A model generated the notes under the pieces. That model was given only the letters and a program-made list of their open reading frames with translations. It was not told where the DNA came from and ran no database searches. A DNA stretch of 64,000 nucleotides from positions 1 to 64,000 of the forward strand of contig NZ_MVAG01000103.1 of NCBI RefSeq assembly GCF_002177115.1, in the 5' to 3' direction. Position 1 is the first letter of the stretch, and each line of letters starts with the position of its first letter. The position numbers and the translations under genes were made by a program. Source of the stretch: Chryseobacterium mucoviscidosis (lineage in GTDB: Bacteria > Bacteroidota > Bacteroidia > Flavobacteriales > Weeksellaceae). This document shows, in pieces, positions 51,874 through 62,356 of the stretch.

Positions 51874-54234
51874 ATGTTAAATTATAGATTAAAAAACTAC
51901 TATTTCCTTTTAGTGTTGCTTCTGGTTTCGGGTTCCGTTTTTGCCCAAAAAGCATCAAGAAAACCAATCAAAGAAAAGCATACTAATTCGAGTTTAAAGT
52001 CAGGTGCATTTATAGATGTTAATGTCGCTTCCTATGCGCCATCATCTTATAATATAGAACAGCTTGTTAAAAATATCCTTATTACAGGCGGTTCAAGTTG
52101 TGCTGTTGCCAATGTTACCAACGTCACTGTTTCTCCCAATCAGCCCGCAACAGACCCCGAAAGAGCTTGGGGATATTTTCATAAAGGAACTACCGCTTTT
52201 CCGTTTACGGATGGTGTTGTATTGGTAACTGGAAAAGCCCGAAGAGCAGGAAATGTTTTGGAAACAGGATTAGGTGACACTGTTCCCGGATCCACCGTTA
52301 GTGATCCGGATCTTGTTACGGCAATTAATCCTTTGGCTCCTTTAAAAGATGCCGTTTTTATTGAATTCGACTTCGTTCCCAACAATACTCAGGTAAAATT
52401 CAATTATATTTTTGCTTCAGAAGAATATACCTCAGATTTCCCTTGTGGAGTTTATTCTGATGGTTTTGCTTTATTACTGAAAAAAGTAGGGGATCCTACT
52501 TATACCAATATGGCAATTTTACCCGGAACAGCGGGACCGGTAAGCGTTACCAACATTGTTCCTTCCGGTAATGGGTTCTCATGCGGACCTATTAACGAAG
52601 CTTACTTCGGAGGAATGAACACTTCAAATATCGAAACGAATTTCAATGGAAGAACAATTCCTTTAACGGCAACTGCAACGGTAATTCCGGGACAGACCTA
52701 TCATTTTAAAATGGTTTTGGCTGATGCTTCCGACAGTGGTTTTGATTCTGCCGTTTTTCTTCAGGGAGGATCTTTTGATATCGGAATGACCATTGTAGAC
52801 GGCAGCGGAAATCCTTTAACGACGGTGAATATGTGTGATAATACGCCGCAAACTCTTACTGCACAGATTGCTGCTGTTCCGGGAATGACTTTCCAATGGT
52901 ACAAAGACGGTGTTGCAATTGCAGGGGCAACCAATGCGACCTATATCGCTACATCACCCGGTGTGTATGAGGTAAGAACATTTGTGGGCGGAACCAACTG
53001 CCAGACAGCTACCGTTACCATTGTAGGCGGAACAACGCCACCTGCACAGAATGCTACTTTAAAACTCTGTACAACACCATCTTTGGCAACATTTAATTTA
53101 AATGATGCAACGCCGCAGATTACAACTTCCACTACGGCTATTGTTCGTTATTATGTGAATCAGGCAGATGCTGTTGCTCAGAATGCAAACTATCTTACGG
53201 CGGCGCAAATGGCAAGTTATAACGGAACAGACGGACAGGTTTTGTATGTCGTGGTTTCCAACGGAGCTTTCTGTAGCAAAACAGTAACTTTAACTTTAAG
53301 AAAAGAAGCAACGCCTGTTGCACAGCTTACGGCAACAAAAGTAAGAATCTGCTTAGGCGAATCTACAACTTTAACAGCTTCTAACGGAGCAACCTATCAA
53401 TGGACGAATTTATCGGGAACCGGAGCTACACAAACAGTTTCTCCAACCCAGACTACAACATATTCTGTTTATGCGATCGGAACACAGGGATGTAAATCTT
53501 TACAGCCTGCATCCGTTACTATAGAAGTTGTTCCGGCTATTAAATCAACACTTTCCGGTGGAATGATCTGTCAGGGAGATGTTATTAATTTAGACGCAGG
53601 AGCAGGCCCGAACTATACATATCTGTGGAGTAATGGAGCAACATCTCAGACGATTTCTGTAGGAACTCCGGGAACATACAGTGTAACCATTACCAATGGA
53701 GTGTGTTCAAAGGTCTTTACAACACAGGTTATTCAGGCGGTTATTCCGGAAGTTATTAATGTTAACTATAATGAAAACGGAACCATGATTATTACGGCAA
53801 GTAACCCAAGCAACGGTGTTTTGGAATATTCTGTTGATAATGGTTTAACATGGCAAAATTCAAATACATTTACCAATGTGCCGAGAAATACAGTTATTGC
53901 CATTAGAGTGAGAGTGAAGAATACAAGCTGTGTAGGCTTCCTTGAATATTTCACATTTGTAATGCAGAACGTTATTACGCCAAACGGAGATAACATTAAT
54001 GATATCATTGATTTCCGAATCGTGAATAAAAACAAAGACTTTAAAGCCTCTATTTTTGACCGTTACGGAAGAGAGGTTTACAGAGAAAGCAGCTTACAGC
54101 CTTATTGGGACGGATATTTCCAAGGTAAACGACTGAATACCTCATCATACTGGTATCAGGTAAGTTTTGAAGATCCTGCAAGTAAAAAGCCTGTCGTAAA
54201 AACAGGATGGATCTTATTGAAAAATTTTGAATAA
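51874..54234 (+). CDS. Choice-of-anchor L surface protein, T9SS type B
   Basis: A 786-residue secreted protein with a signal peptide (1-25, ending VFAQ). A choice-of-anchor L domain (about 45-305) contains GYFHKGTTAFPF, EFDFVPNNTQVKFNYIFASEEY and ETNFNGRTIPLTATA. Ig/PKD-like modules follow (about 310-690; TFQWYKDG, YLWSNGATSQTISV). The last 85 residues or so are a T9SS type B (gliding-motility-associated) sorting domain: ITPNGDNINDIIDF, then FDRYGREVY and YWYQV, ending GWILLKN. Likely surface adhesin. It is the first of three tandem paralogues, each with its own -7 box and terminator, so they can be expressed separately. Confidence 0.9.
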   Translation: MLNYRLKNYYFLLVLLLVSGSVFAQKASRKPIKEKHTNSSLKSGAFIDVNVASYAPSSYNIEQLVKNILITGGSSCAVANVTNVTVSPNQPATDPERAWGYFHKGTTAFPFTDGVVLVTGKARRAGNVLETGLGDTVPGSTVSDPDLVTAINPLAPLKDAVFIEFDFVPNNTQVKFNYIFASEEYTSDFPCGVYSDGFALLLKKVGDPTYTNMAILPGTAGPVSVTNIVPSGNGFSCGPINEAYFGGMNTSNIETNFNGRTIPLTATATVIPGQTYHFKMVLADASDSGFDSAVFLQGGSFDIGMTIVDGSGNPLTTVNMCDNTPQTLTAQIAAVPGMTFQWYKDGVAIAGATNATYIATSPGVYEVRTFVGGTNCQTATVTIVGGTTPPAQNATLKLCTTPSLATFNLNDATPQITTSTTAIVRYYVNQADAVAQNANYLTAAQMASYNGTDGQVLYVVVSNGAFCSKTVTLTLRKEATPVAQLTATKVRICLGESTTLTASNGATYQWTNLSGTGATQTVSPTQTTTYSVYAIGTQGCKSLQPASVTIEVVPAIKSTLSGGMICQGDVINLDAGAGPNYTYLWSNGATSQTISVGTPGTYSVTITNGVCSKVFTTQVIQAVIPEVINVNYNENGTMIITASNPSNGVLEYSVDNGLTWQNSNTFTNVPRNTVIAIRVRVKNTSCVGFLEYFTFVMQNVITPNGDNINDIIDFRIVNKNKDFKASIFDRYGREVYRESSLQPYWDGYFQGKRLNTSSYWYQVSFEDPASKKPVVKTGWILLKNFE

Positions 54235-54248
54235 TTTAATCAAAATAG

Positions 54249-54278
54249 AAAGACCAACAATTTGTTGGTCTTTTTTTC
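54249..54278 (+). terminator. Intrinsic terminator after the first choice-of-anchor L gene
   Basis: AAAGACCAAC pairs with GTTGGTCTTT over AATTT, followed by TTTTT. Confidence 0.85.
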
Positions 54279-54376
54279 GTTTTAGAGATAATTGAAATTA
54301 CTTTTTTTACAGGATATTTAATTATATAAGTGATAATGTAATTAGTACCGAATTGAAATTCAATTGAAAAAAATAG

Positions 54377-54384
54377 TATTTTTG
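54377..54384 (+). promoter_or_regulatory. -7 box of the second choice-of-anchor L gene
   Basis: TATTTTTG, a full match to TAnnTTTG, 16 bases before the ATG at 54401, the same spacing as in the first paralogue. Confidence 0.55.
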
Positions 54385-54400
54385 TTTAAAATAATATAAA

Positions 54401-57400
54401 ATGTTAAATAGGAGGACAAAAAATTTATTTTTGGCTTTGCTTTTGGTTTTTGTAGGGAATTTCGTTAATGCACAGAAAGGCAGAGACGGAAAAGGAGTTG
54501 TGAGCAGACAAACCCCTGAAAACATGAAAGCCGGAGCTTTTATAGATGTAAATACAGCCGCTTATCCGGAATCTTCATACAGTATCACACAATTGGTAAA
54601 AGATGTCCTCATTAGTGGAGGATCTGCATGTTCTGCTGCGAATGTAACGAATGTATCTGTTTCTCCAAATTTAGCAGTGACAGACCAAAACAGAAGCTGG
54701 GGATATTTTAATAAAGCAACCACCAATTTCCCTTTTGCAAAAGGAATTGTTCTTACAACAGGATATGCGAGAAAAGCTGGAAATGATCTTCAGGGAACTT
54801 TAAGTGACGGTTTAGGTTCCGGAGGAGATGCAGATTTGGCAGCAGCTCTTGGAGTTCCAAACAATCAGCTTAACGATGCGACTTACATAGAATTCGATTT
54901 TGTTCCGGCTTCTACTAAAGTTACTTTCAGATATTTATTCGCTTCAAAAGAATATCAGACAAACTTCCCATGTACCATCAGCGATGGTTTTGCTCTTTTA
55001 TTAAGAAAAGTAGGGGATCCTTATACCAATCTTGCTGTTTTACCGGGAGGAGCAGGTCCTGTAAGTGTAACGAATATTCACCCTTCCACACAATATCAGA
55101 CGGGTGCTCCATTGGCTTGCGGAGCTGCAAACGTATCGTATTTCGGAGGATATAATATTCCTCAGATCGAAACGAACTTTAACGGACGTACTGTTCCGTT
55201 AACGGCAACAGCAACAGTAATTCCGGGGCAGACTTATCATTTCAAAATGGTTTTGGCAGATTATCAGGATGCTAATTTCGATTCTGCGGTATTTCTTGAA
55301 GCAGGATCTTTCGATATTGGTGTGCAGTTATTAGATCCGGCGGGAGTTACACTTCCTTCCTCCATCAACGTCTGTGATAATACTCCGCAGACATTCACTG
55401 CGTCAGTTCAGGGAGGTGGAGCTACTTATCAATGGTATTTGGGAACAAACCCTATTCCGGGAGCAACCAATGCTTCTTACACGGCAACTCAGCCGGGAGT
55501 ATATTCAGTTCAGGTATTTTTACCCGGAAACACCTGTCCGGGAACAGCTTCCATTACTATTGTCGGGGGAACTTCGCCCACGGTTCAGAATGCAACACTC
55601 ACATCCTGTTACACACAGGGTAATGCTACTTTCAACTTAACGTCGGCACAACCTTCAATCAGTACAACACCGGGAGCTACATTTGCTTATTATGTGAATC
55701 AGGCAGATGCGGTTGCAGGAAACGGAAATACGATTGCGAATCCGACCGCCTTTTCAAGTCCGGGACAGACGGTGTATGTTTCAGTTAAAAACGGATTTTG
55801 TTCCAAAGTTGCTGAATTACAACTGATAAAAGCGCCTCAGATTACGGCAACTATTGCTACACCGGGAGTTTTAACATGTACAAATTCACAGGTTACGTTA
55901 AATGCTTCGAGTTCAGTATATCCTACAGGTTCTACATTTAGCTGGACAACTACCAACGGAAATATTGTTTCAGGAGCAAATACCTTAAATCCTGTTGTAA
56001 ATACCGCGGGAACGTATACTTTAACCATATCTAATATATACCAGCCGGGAAATGTTAGCTGTACCGGAACAGCGAATGTAACCGTTACAGGAGACAGCGC
56101 GCCGCCAACTACAGGATTAACGGCTTCAAAAATTTTAATCTGTTCAGGAGAATCGGTAACTTTAACGGCTTCCGGCGGGGCTACTTACAATTGGGTTGGT
56201 CTTCCGGGAAATGGAGCGACACAAACTGTTTCTCCTACGACGACCACGACGTATACGGTTACTGCGGTGGGAGCGAACGGATGTGTTTCTGCTACTCCTG
56301 CAACGATTACGATACAGGTGACTCAGCCAATTACCGTTCAGAATGCTACTTTATTAAAATGTTATCAGAACGGAGGAATTAATTATAATTTAACGGAAGC
56401 ACAGCCACAGATTACAACAGCACCAGGAGTTACTTTTGCCTATTATCTGAATGTTGCGGATGCCAATGCCGGAAATACGAATACAATTGCCAATCCTGCA
56501 TCTTTTAACAGTGCTGGAGGACAGACTATTTATGTTTTGGTGACAAACGGAGGGTGTAAAAATGTGGTCACATTACAGCTTTTGTCTACTCCTCAAACAA
56601 CTTTAACCATTAATCCGCCTCAGCAGATTACCTGTACCACTCCTCAGGTTACATTGAATGCTTCTGCTTCTGTAATTCCTGCAGGATCTACCATTACATG
56701 GACCGCAACCGGTGGAGGAAATATTGTTTCTGGAGCTAATACATTAACTCCGGTGGTAAACGCGGGTGGAGTATATACTTTAACGGTAACCAATATCAAC
56801 CAGCCCGGAAATGTAAACTGTACGTATACTTTAAACGTTACGGTAACACAAAATACAACCGCTCCGACAGCGACTGTAACTTCTACGGTATTACAGATAT
56901 GTTCAGGAGAATCTGTTACTTTAACGGCTTCCGGCGGTGCAACCTATAACTGGACAGGACTTATAGGAAATGGAAATACACAGGTAGTTTCGCCTACTTC
57001 TACAACTACCTACACTGTTTTTGCTGTGGGTACTAATGGATGTGTTTCAGCGACTCCTGCTACCATTACAATAATCGTGGCTCCTCCTGTAGCAGTTTTA
57101 ACTGCTTCTCAAATGAAAATATGTGCAGGTGAATCTGTAACTTTAACAGCAACCGGCGGAGTTACTTACGAATGGGTAGGTTTACCGGGCAACGGAAGTA
57201 CACAGATTGTATCTCCAACAGCTACAACTACCTATTCTGTCTTTGCTTTAGGTGGAAACGGATGTAAAGTGGCTAATCCTACTTCAATTACCATTCAGGT
57301 TGTCCCTGCAATTGTTTCTACTCTGAAAGATGTTAATGTTTGTGCGGGAGATTCAGGAATTTTAGATGCAGGCTCAGGAACAAATTATACGTATGTATGG

Positions 57401-58006
57401 AATACAGGAGCAACAACACAAACCATTTCTGTAAGTACACCGGGAACTTATACGGTAACGATAAGTAATGGGGTTTGTTCTAAGGTATTTTCTGCACAGC
57501 TTATCAATCCTACATTGCCGCAGTTTACAAATATTTCCTACGAGAACCATATTTTAACACTGTCTACGACAAATCCGACAGGCGGAACTCTGGAATATTC
57601 TGCTGATAATGGTTTTAGCTGGCAGACTTCCAATGTATTTACTAATATTTTGGATAATACGAATTATAATCTTCAGGTAAGAGTGAAAGATGCGAAATGT
57701 AGCACTTCAATATCTTTCTTTACTTTCGTTGTTATCAATGCCATTACTCCGAATTCTGACGGTAAAAACGATATTGTAGATTTTACGGGAATCAGCACAT
57801 ATAATAATTTTGCAGCCTCTATTTTCGACAGATACGGACAGGAAGTATTTAAAGCATCCAAAAACCAGACTTTCTGGAACGGAATGTTGCGGGGAAGTTT
57901 AGTGTTGCCAACTGCTACTTACTGGTACAGAGTACAATGGGAAAATCCCGCCAGTAAAAAACTCGAGCAGAGAAGCGGATGGATTTTACTGAAAAACAGA
58001 AATTAA
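54401..58006 (+). CDS. Long choice-of-anchor L surface protein, T9SS type B
   Basis: A 1201-residue paralogue of the proteins at 51874 and 58126. Signal peptide 1-24 (FVNAQ), choice-of-anchor L domain (about 40-310), then an enlarged Ig-like region and a type B sorting domain (about 1115-1201, ending GWILLKN). The extra 400 or so residues come from internal duplication. A block made of QNATL..., a TC.(N/T).QVTLNAS module and a GESVTLTASGGATYNW module occurs twice, and the last module occurs a third time (GESVTLTATGG). Expansion therefore took place within the Ig array. Function inferred as adhesin. It has its own promoter and terminator. Confidence 0.9.
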   Translation: MLNRRTKNLFLALLLVFVGNFVNAQKGRDGKGVVSRQTPENMKAGAFIDVNTAAYPESSYSITQLVKDVLISGGSACSAANVTNVSVSPNLAVTDQNRSWGYFNKATTNFPFAKGIVLTTGYARKAGNDLQGTLSDGLGSGGDADLAAALGVPNNQLNDATYIEFDFVPASTKVTFRYLFASKEYQTNFPCTISDGFALLLRKVGDPYTNLAVLPGGAGPVSVTNIHPSTQYQTGAPLACGAANVSYFGGYNIPQIETNFNGRTVPLTATATVIPGQTYHFKMVLADYQDANFDSAVFLEAGSFDIGVQLLDPAGVTLPSSINVCDNTPQTFTASVQGGGATYQWYLGTNPIPGATNASYTATQPGVYSVQVFLPGNTCPGTASITIVGGTSPTVQNATLTSCYTQGNATFNLTSAQPSISTTPGATFAYYVNQADAVAGNGNTIANPTAFSSPGQTVYVSVKNGFCSKVAELQLIKAPQITATIATPGVLTCTNSQVTLNASSSVYPTGSTFSWTTTNGNIVSGANTLNPVVNTAGTYTLTISNIYQPGNVSCTGTANVTVTGDSAPPTTGLTASKILICSGESVTLTASGGATYNWVGLPGNGATQTVSPTTTTTYTVTAVGANGCVSATPATITIQVTQPITVQNATLLKCYQNGGINYNLTEAQPQITTAPGVTFAYYLNVADANAGNTNTIANPASFNSAGGQTIYVLVTNGGCKNVVTLQLLSTPQTTLTINPPQQITCTTPQVTLNASASVIPAGSTITWTATGGGNIVSGANTLTPVVNAGGVYTLTVTNINQPGNVNCTYTLNVTVTQNTTAPTATVTSTVLQICSGESVTLTASGGATYNWTGLIGNGNTQVVSPTSTTTYTVFAVGTNGCVSATPATITIIVAPPVAVLTASQMKICAGESVTLTATGGVTYEWVGLPGNGSTQIVSPTATTTYSVFALGGNGCKVANPTSITIQVVPAIVSTLKDVNVCAGDSGILDAGSGTNYTYVWNTGATTQTISVSTPGTYTVTISNGVCSKVFSAQLINPTLPQFTNISYENHILTLSTTNPTGGTLEYSADNGFSWQTSNVFTNILDNTNYNLQVRVKDAKCSTSISFFTFVVINAITPNSDGKNDIVDFTGISTYNNFAASIFDRYGQEVFKASKNQTFWNGMLRGSLVLPTATYWYRVQWENPASKKLEQRSGWILLKNRN

Positions 58007-58021
58007 AAGATATTAAAATTG

Positions 58022-58048
58022 AAAACCTTTCTTATGAAAGGTTTTTTT
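58022..58048 (+). terminator. Intrinsic terminator after the second choice-of-anchor L gene
   Basis: AAAACCTTTC pairs with GAAAGGTTTT over TTAT, followed by T residues. Confidence 0.85.
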
Positions 58049-58101
58049 GCTTTTTTAGCATAAAAATGCCAAATAAATGTGTGGTATATTCAAAAAAAAA
58101 T

Positions 58102-58109
58102 TAAATTTG
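58102..58109 (+). promoter_or_regulatory. -7 box of the third choice-of-anchor L gene
   Basis: TAAATTTG, a full match to TAnnTTTG, 16 bases before the ATG at 58126, again the same spacing. Confidence 0.5.
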
Positions 58110-58125
58110 TTAAAACAAAAATATT

Positions 58126-60498
58126 ATGAAGAGATATCTACTATTGTTTTCTTTATTCGCGGTCTCCTCATCGAGTCTCTTTTATTCACAAAAAAATACA
58201 AACAGAAAGCCTCAGCAAGAAAAGGCTTCCTCTCTTACAATGAAAGCGGGTGCTTTTATTGATGTGAATACTCCTACATATCCTGCATCAGCTTATACCC
58301 CTTTGCAGCTGGTAAAAGATGTGTTGATTTCATCAGGAACCAATTCCTGTGTTACACCTAACGTTTCCAACGTGCAGGTGAGCCCGAATCTTCCGGCAAC
58401 GAATGCAAACAGATCTTGGGGATATTTCAACAGAGGAACAACCAGTTTTCCTTTCAAGGATGGTATTGTTCTTTCTACGGGATATGCTCAGAAAGCCGGA
58501 AACAGCTATATTAGCTCTACTTTAGGAGATGATTTGCCGACGGGTAGTGATCCGGATCTTGTTGCGGCAACGAATCCTTCTGCAACACTTAATGATGCCG
58601 TTATTCTGGAGTTTGATTTCGTGCCTACTTCCAGTCAGGTGAAATTTAATTACCTTTTTGCTTCTGAAGAATATACAGGAACTTTCCCTTGTAGCTTCTC
58701 AGATGCATTTGCTTTATTATTAAAACCTGTAGCCGGCGGACCTTATGTTAACATGGCTGTATTACCGGCTCCGGGAACAGGACCGGTGAGTGTAACCAAT
58801 ATTCACCCGCAAAACAGTTTTGCGGGAACCAATATGGGATGCGGTGCTCCAAACGTTGCCTTTTTTGGAGGGTACAATACTGCTAATATAGAAACCAACT
58901 TTAACGGAAGAACTGTTCCTTTACAGGCAACCGCTACAGTAGTTCCAGGACAGGCATACCACTTTAAAATGGTTTTGGCAGATGCTATAGACAGCAGCTA
59001 TGATTCTGCAGTATTTTTAGATGGTGGATCTTTCAATATTGGAGTAGAATTATTAGATCCTTCCGGAGCAACATTACCGGAGCAAATTAATGTATGCGAC
59101 AATGTTCCTCAAGTAATTACTGCATCGGTTAGTGATCCGAATATGACGTATCAGTGGTTCTTCAACGGAGTTGCAATTCCGGGAGCTACCTCTCCTACGA
59201 TTACAGCAACACAGCCGGGGAATTACGAAATTCAGGTTTCATTCCCTGGAAGTCCTTGTCCGGGTAAAGCCAATATCAAAATAAACGGAGGAACAACACC
59301 AGCCGCAGTAGATGCAACATTACTGCTCTGTACAACTCCGGATGTCACCTGGTTTGATCTTACCAATTCAATGGCGTCAATCAGTACAACGCCGGGTGCA
59401 GTATTCTATTTTTATGTAAATCAGGCAGATGCAATTGCCCAGAACAATAATTACATTCAGGATATTCTTCACTACAATGGTAATGATGGACAGATTCTTT
59501 ATGTCGTGGTATCGAATGGAGGTTTCTGTAGTAAAATGGTAAAATTAACATTATCAAAAGAAGCAACTCCTGTTGCAAGTGTTGTGGCATCGAAAATTAA
59601 AGTCTGTCCGGGAACTGTAGTAGATCTTACGGCAACCGGCGGGGTAACTTATCAATGGGCAAACTTCTCAGGAACAGGCAATACCCAAAGTGCAACAGTA
59701 TACAATACAACAACGTTCTCTGTATATGCATTGGGAACAAAAGGATGTAAATCTTTACAGCCTGCAAAAATCACCGTTGAGGTAGTTCCGGAAATCACTT
59801 CGACATTAATGGATGTAGAAATGTGTCAGGGAGACAGAGTAACTTTAGACGCAGGAGCAGGACCGAATTACACTTATCTGTGGAGTACAGGTGCGGTGAC
59901 CAGAACAATAGAAGTAGACCAGTTGGGTATTTATTCTGTAACCATTAAGAACGGATTTTGTCAGGAAACTTTCACTGCAAAAGTGATGGCAGCAGCTTCT
60001 CCGTTTGTTTCTAATATTGATTACAGCAACAATACGTTAACAATTACTGCGCAGGTTCCTATGATCAATAATATTCCTCAGACAGCGGAATATTCTGTGG
60101 ACGGTGGTATTTCATGGCAGCAGTCTAATGTATTTACAGGACTTTCCAACAATACCCACTACGACATTCAGGTAAGAACTGTAGGAACACATTGTGTAGG
60201 AGCTTTAGAATTCTTCACACTGAATATTGCAAATATGATTACTCCAAATCAGGATGGTGTTAATGATACATTGGATCTTACTGCTCTTGGAAACTTTAAT
60301 AACTTCACAGGTTCTGTGTATGACAGATATGGCTCAGAATTATTCAGATTCTCCAAAGAAAACCCAATCTGGAACGGAACTTTAGGAGGCAAAAAGCTGC
60401 CAACTGCAACGTACTGGTATAAATTTAACTTCCAGTATCCGAAATCAAAAACAAGCATGAGCCAGTCTGGCTGGATTATGTTGAAAAACAGAGAATAA
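58126..60498 (+). CDS. Choice-of-anchor L surface protein, T9SS type B
   Basis: A 790-residue protein, the closest in length and layout to the paralogue at 51874. Signal peptide 1-22 (SLFYSQ), choice-of-anchor L domain (about 40-310; EFDFVPTSSQVKFNYLFASEEY), two or three Ig-like modules (YQWFFNG, YQWANFSG, YLWSTGA), and a type B sorting domain (about 705-790; ITPNQDGVNDTLDL, ending GWIMLKN). No enzymatic motif. Probable adhesin or matrix protein. A terminator shared with the convergent rsmA follows. Confidence 0.9.
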   Translation: MKRYLLLFSLFAVSSSSLFYSQKNTNRKPQQEKASSLTMKAGAFIDVNTPTYPASAYTPLQLVKDVLISSGTNSCVTPNVSNVQVSPNLPATNANRSWGYFNRGTTSFPFKDGIVLSTGYAQKAGNSYISSTLGDDLPTGSDPDLVAATNPSATLNDAVILEFDFVPTSSQVKFNYLFASEEYTGTFPCSFSDAFALLLKPVAGGPYVNMAVLPAPGTGPVSVTNIHPQNSFAGTNMGCGAPNVAFFGGYNTANIETNFNGRTVPLQATATVVPGQAYHFKMVLADAIDSSYDSAVFLDGGSFNIGVELLDPSGATLPEQINVCDNVPQVITASVSDPNMTYQWFFNGVAIPGATSPTITATQPGNYEIQVSFPGSPCPGKANIKINGGTTPAAVDATLLLCTTPDVTWFDLTNSMASISTTPGAVFYFYVNQADAIAQNNNYIQDILHYNGNDGQILYVVVSNGGFCSKMVKLTLSKEATPVASVVASKIKVCPGTVVDLTATGGVTYQWANFSGTGNTQSATVYNTTTFSVYALGTKGCKSLQPAKITVEVVPEITSTLMDVEMCQGDRVTLDAGAGPNYTYLWSTGAVTRTIEVDQLGIYSVTIKNGFCQETFTAKVMAAASPFVSNIDYSNNTLTITAQVPMINNIPQTAEYSVDGGISWQQSNVFTGLSNNTHYDIQVRTVGTHCVGALEFFTLNIANMITPNQDGVNDTLDLTALGNFNNFTGSVYDRYGSELFRFSKENPIWNGTLGGKKLPTATYWYKFNFQYPKSKTSMSQSGWIMLKNRE

Positions 60499-60522
60499 AA
60501 AATCAATCGATAATGCAAAATG

Positions 60523-60553
60523 AAAGCCCTTCAAGAAATTGAGGGGCTTTTTT
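60523..60553. terminator. Terminator between the third choice-of-anchor L gene and rsmA
   Basis: AAAGCCCTTCAA pairs with TTGAGGGGCTTT (one wobble) over a GAAA tetraloop, followed by TTTT. It lies between convergent genes and may serve both. Confidence 0.8.
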
Positions 60554-60591
60554 AGGATTAATTAAGTTATATCTCTTCTGAACTTTTATTA

Positions 60592-61362
60592 CTAAACACT
60601 TTCTTTCCAGAGCTGTGTAAATGAGATGAAATCTGCCACGCTGAGTTCTTCAGCTCTTTTATCCATAAACTCATGGGTTTTTAAAGCTTCCGGAATATTT
60701 AAAATTTTTAAGGCATTCGACAGCTTTTTTCTTCTCTGGTTAAAACCTGCCTTTACGATTTGTTTAAACAATACTTCATTTCCTGCCAAACCTTCTTTAG
60801 GATTTCTGGTGATTCTGATAACGCCGGATTTTACTTTTGGCGGCGGATTGAAGACGTTTTCATGAACGGTAAACAAATATGAAGTATCATAATAAGCCTG
60901 AATCAGGACAGAGAGAATTCCGTAATCTTTCGTTCTTGGAACGGCGGCTGTTCTTTCCGCTACTTCTTTCTGAAACATTCCCACCATTTCCGGGATTAGC
61001 TCATAATGATCGATAATCTGAAACAAAATCTGCGAAGATATGTTGTAAGGAAAATTTCCGATAATGGCAATCTGCTCTCCGTTGGTAAACTGAAAGTCCT
61101 GCTTCAGAAAATCTCCCACAAAAGTTTCTTCGGTTACTTTAGAATAGTTTTCCTTTAAATATTCTATGGATTCTTTATCGATTTCTGCAAGGTAAATCTG
61201 CTGTTCTTTTTCCAGCAGATATTTGGTGAGAACTCCCATTCCGGGACCCACTTCCATTACCTTATTGTAGCCCTCAAAACTCAGACTTTCTACGATTTTT
61301 CTTGCGATGTTTTCATCCGTCAGAAAGTGCTGACCAAGATGCTTTTTTGCTTTTACACTCAA
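60592..61362 (-). CDS. rsmA: 16S rRNA adenine dimethyltransferase
   Basis: A 256-residue KsgA/RsmA enzyme that dimethylates two adjacent adenines near the 3' end of 16S rRNA. The N-terminus KKHLGQHFLTDENIARKIV, SAM motif VGPGMGVLTKYLL (about 38-50) and the target-base motif GNFPYNISSQILF (about 102-114; N-F-P-Y in place of N-L-P-Y) are clear. The C-terminal helical domain is complete. It is divergent from ftsX by 92 bases. Confidence 0.95.
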   Translation of the reverse strand: MSVKAKKHLGQHFLTDENIARKIVESLSFEGYNKVMEVGPGMGVLTKYLLEKEQQIYLAEIDKESIEYLKENYSKVTEETFVGDFLKQDFQFTNGEQIAIIGNFPYNISSQILFQIIDHYELIPEMVGMFQKEVAERTAAVPRTKDYGILSVLIQAYYDTSYLFTVHENVFNPPPKVKSGVIRITRNPKEGLAGNEVLFKQIVKAGFNQRRKKLSNALKILNIPEALKTHEFMDKRAEELSVADFISFTQLWKESV

Positions 61363-61454
61363 TGTTTTTTATGATTTTATTAACAGTGATTTTCTCTTTT
61401 TCGTTCCCAAATTTCGGAAGATTTTTTCTATTTTAGCCAAAAATTTTAATATTA

Positions 61455-62354
61455 ATGGCTAAATCTGTAGATGAATTTAATAAGAAAAGGCTTAGGTCTA
61501 GCAATATTACAGTAGTAATAAGTATTGCCTTAGTGTTATTTTTGTTGGGATTAATGGGACTTATTTTAATCAATGCCCAGAAATATTCCGACTATATCAA
61601 GGAGCAACTTGTGGTAAATGCTTACTTTGATGAAAACTATGATGCAAAGGATTCTGTAAAAATTGCGAAAATGGAAGCTGAGGTTTTCAAAGAAATTCAG
61701 ACACTGGCTCCGGTAAAGAAAGCAACGTATATTACCAGAGAAATGGCTTCCAAAGAAGCTAAAAAAGCAATGGGGATTGATACGGATGCGCTTTTCGAAG
61801 AAAATATTTTCCCTTCATCTGTAGAAATTGCCCTAAAACCGGAATATGTAGATCCGGCAAAGATCGATGAAGCCATTAAAGCCATTAAAGCCGTTCCGGG
61901 AATTATCGACGTAAAGAACGACAGTACTTTAATGGTAGATGTGTACAACAACCTGAGCAGAATTCTGAAATGGATCTTAGGATTTTCCATCCTGTTTTTA
62001 ATTCTGGCGGTTGTATTAATTAACAACTCCATCCGTCTGAAAATATTCTCCAAGAGATTTATTATTAAAACCATGCAGCTTGTAGGAGCGAAGAGAAGAT
62101 TCATCCTGAAACCTTTCATCATCGAAGCGGTAGTTTTAGGGGCAATTGGTTCTGCAATCGGACTTCTGGTTCTTTTCGGAGCATGGTATTACTTTACAAG
62201 CCAGATCGGATCTGCCTTTGTACAGGACAACAACCAATACTTCTGGCTGGTTCTGCTGGTATTCGGAGTAGGAATTTTTATTACGGTTTTAAGTACGATT
62301 GTAGCTACCTGGAGATTCTTAAGATCAAACGTTGACGACTTATATTACTCTTAA
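61455..62354 (+). CDS. ftsX: Cell division protein FtsX
   Basis: A 299-residue inner-membrane protein that pairs with the ATPase FtsE and activates peptidoglycan hydrolases in division. One N-terminal transmembrane helix (about 20-42), an extracytoplasmic domain (about 45-165) and three C-terminal helices (about 172-192, 218-245, 262-285), with the FtsX-core segment FIIKTMQLVGAKRRFILKPFIIEA between them. No ftsE is adjacent. Followed after two bases by the DUF3098 gene, starting a cluster that ends in truB. Confidence 0.93.
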   Translation: MAKSVDEFNKKRLRSSNITVVISIALVLFLLGLMGLILINAQKYSDYIKEQLVVNAYFDENYDAKDSVKIAKMEAEVFKEIQTLAPVKKATYITREMASKEAKKAMGIDTDALFEENIFPSSVEIALKPEYVDPAKIDEAIKAIKAVPGIIDVKNDSTLMVDVYNNLSRILKWILGFSILFLILAVVLINNSIRLKIFSKRFIIKTMQLVGAKRRFILKPFIIEAVVLGAIGSAIGLLVLFGAWYYFTSQIGSAFVQDNNQYFWLVLLVFGVGIFITVLSTIVATWRFLRSNVDDLYYS

Positions 62355-62356
62355 AA

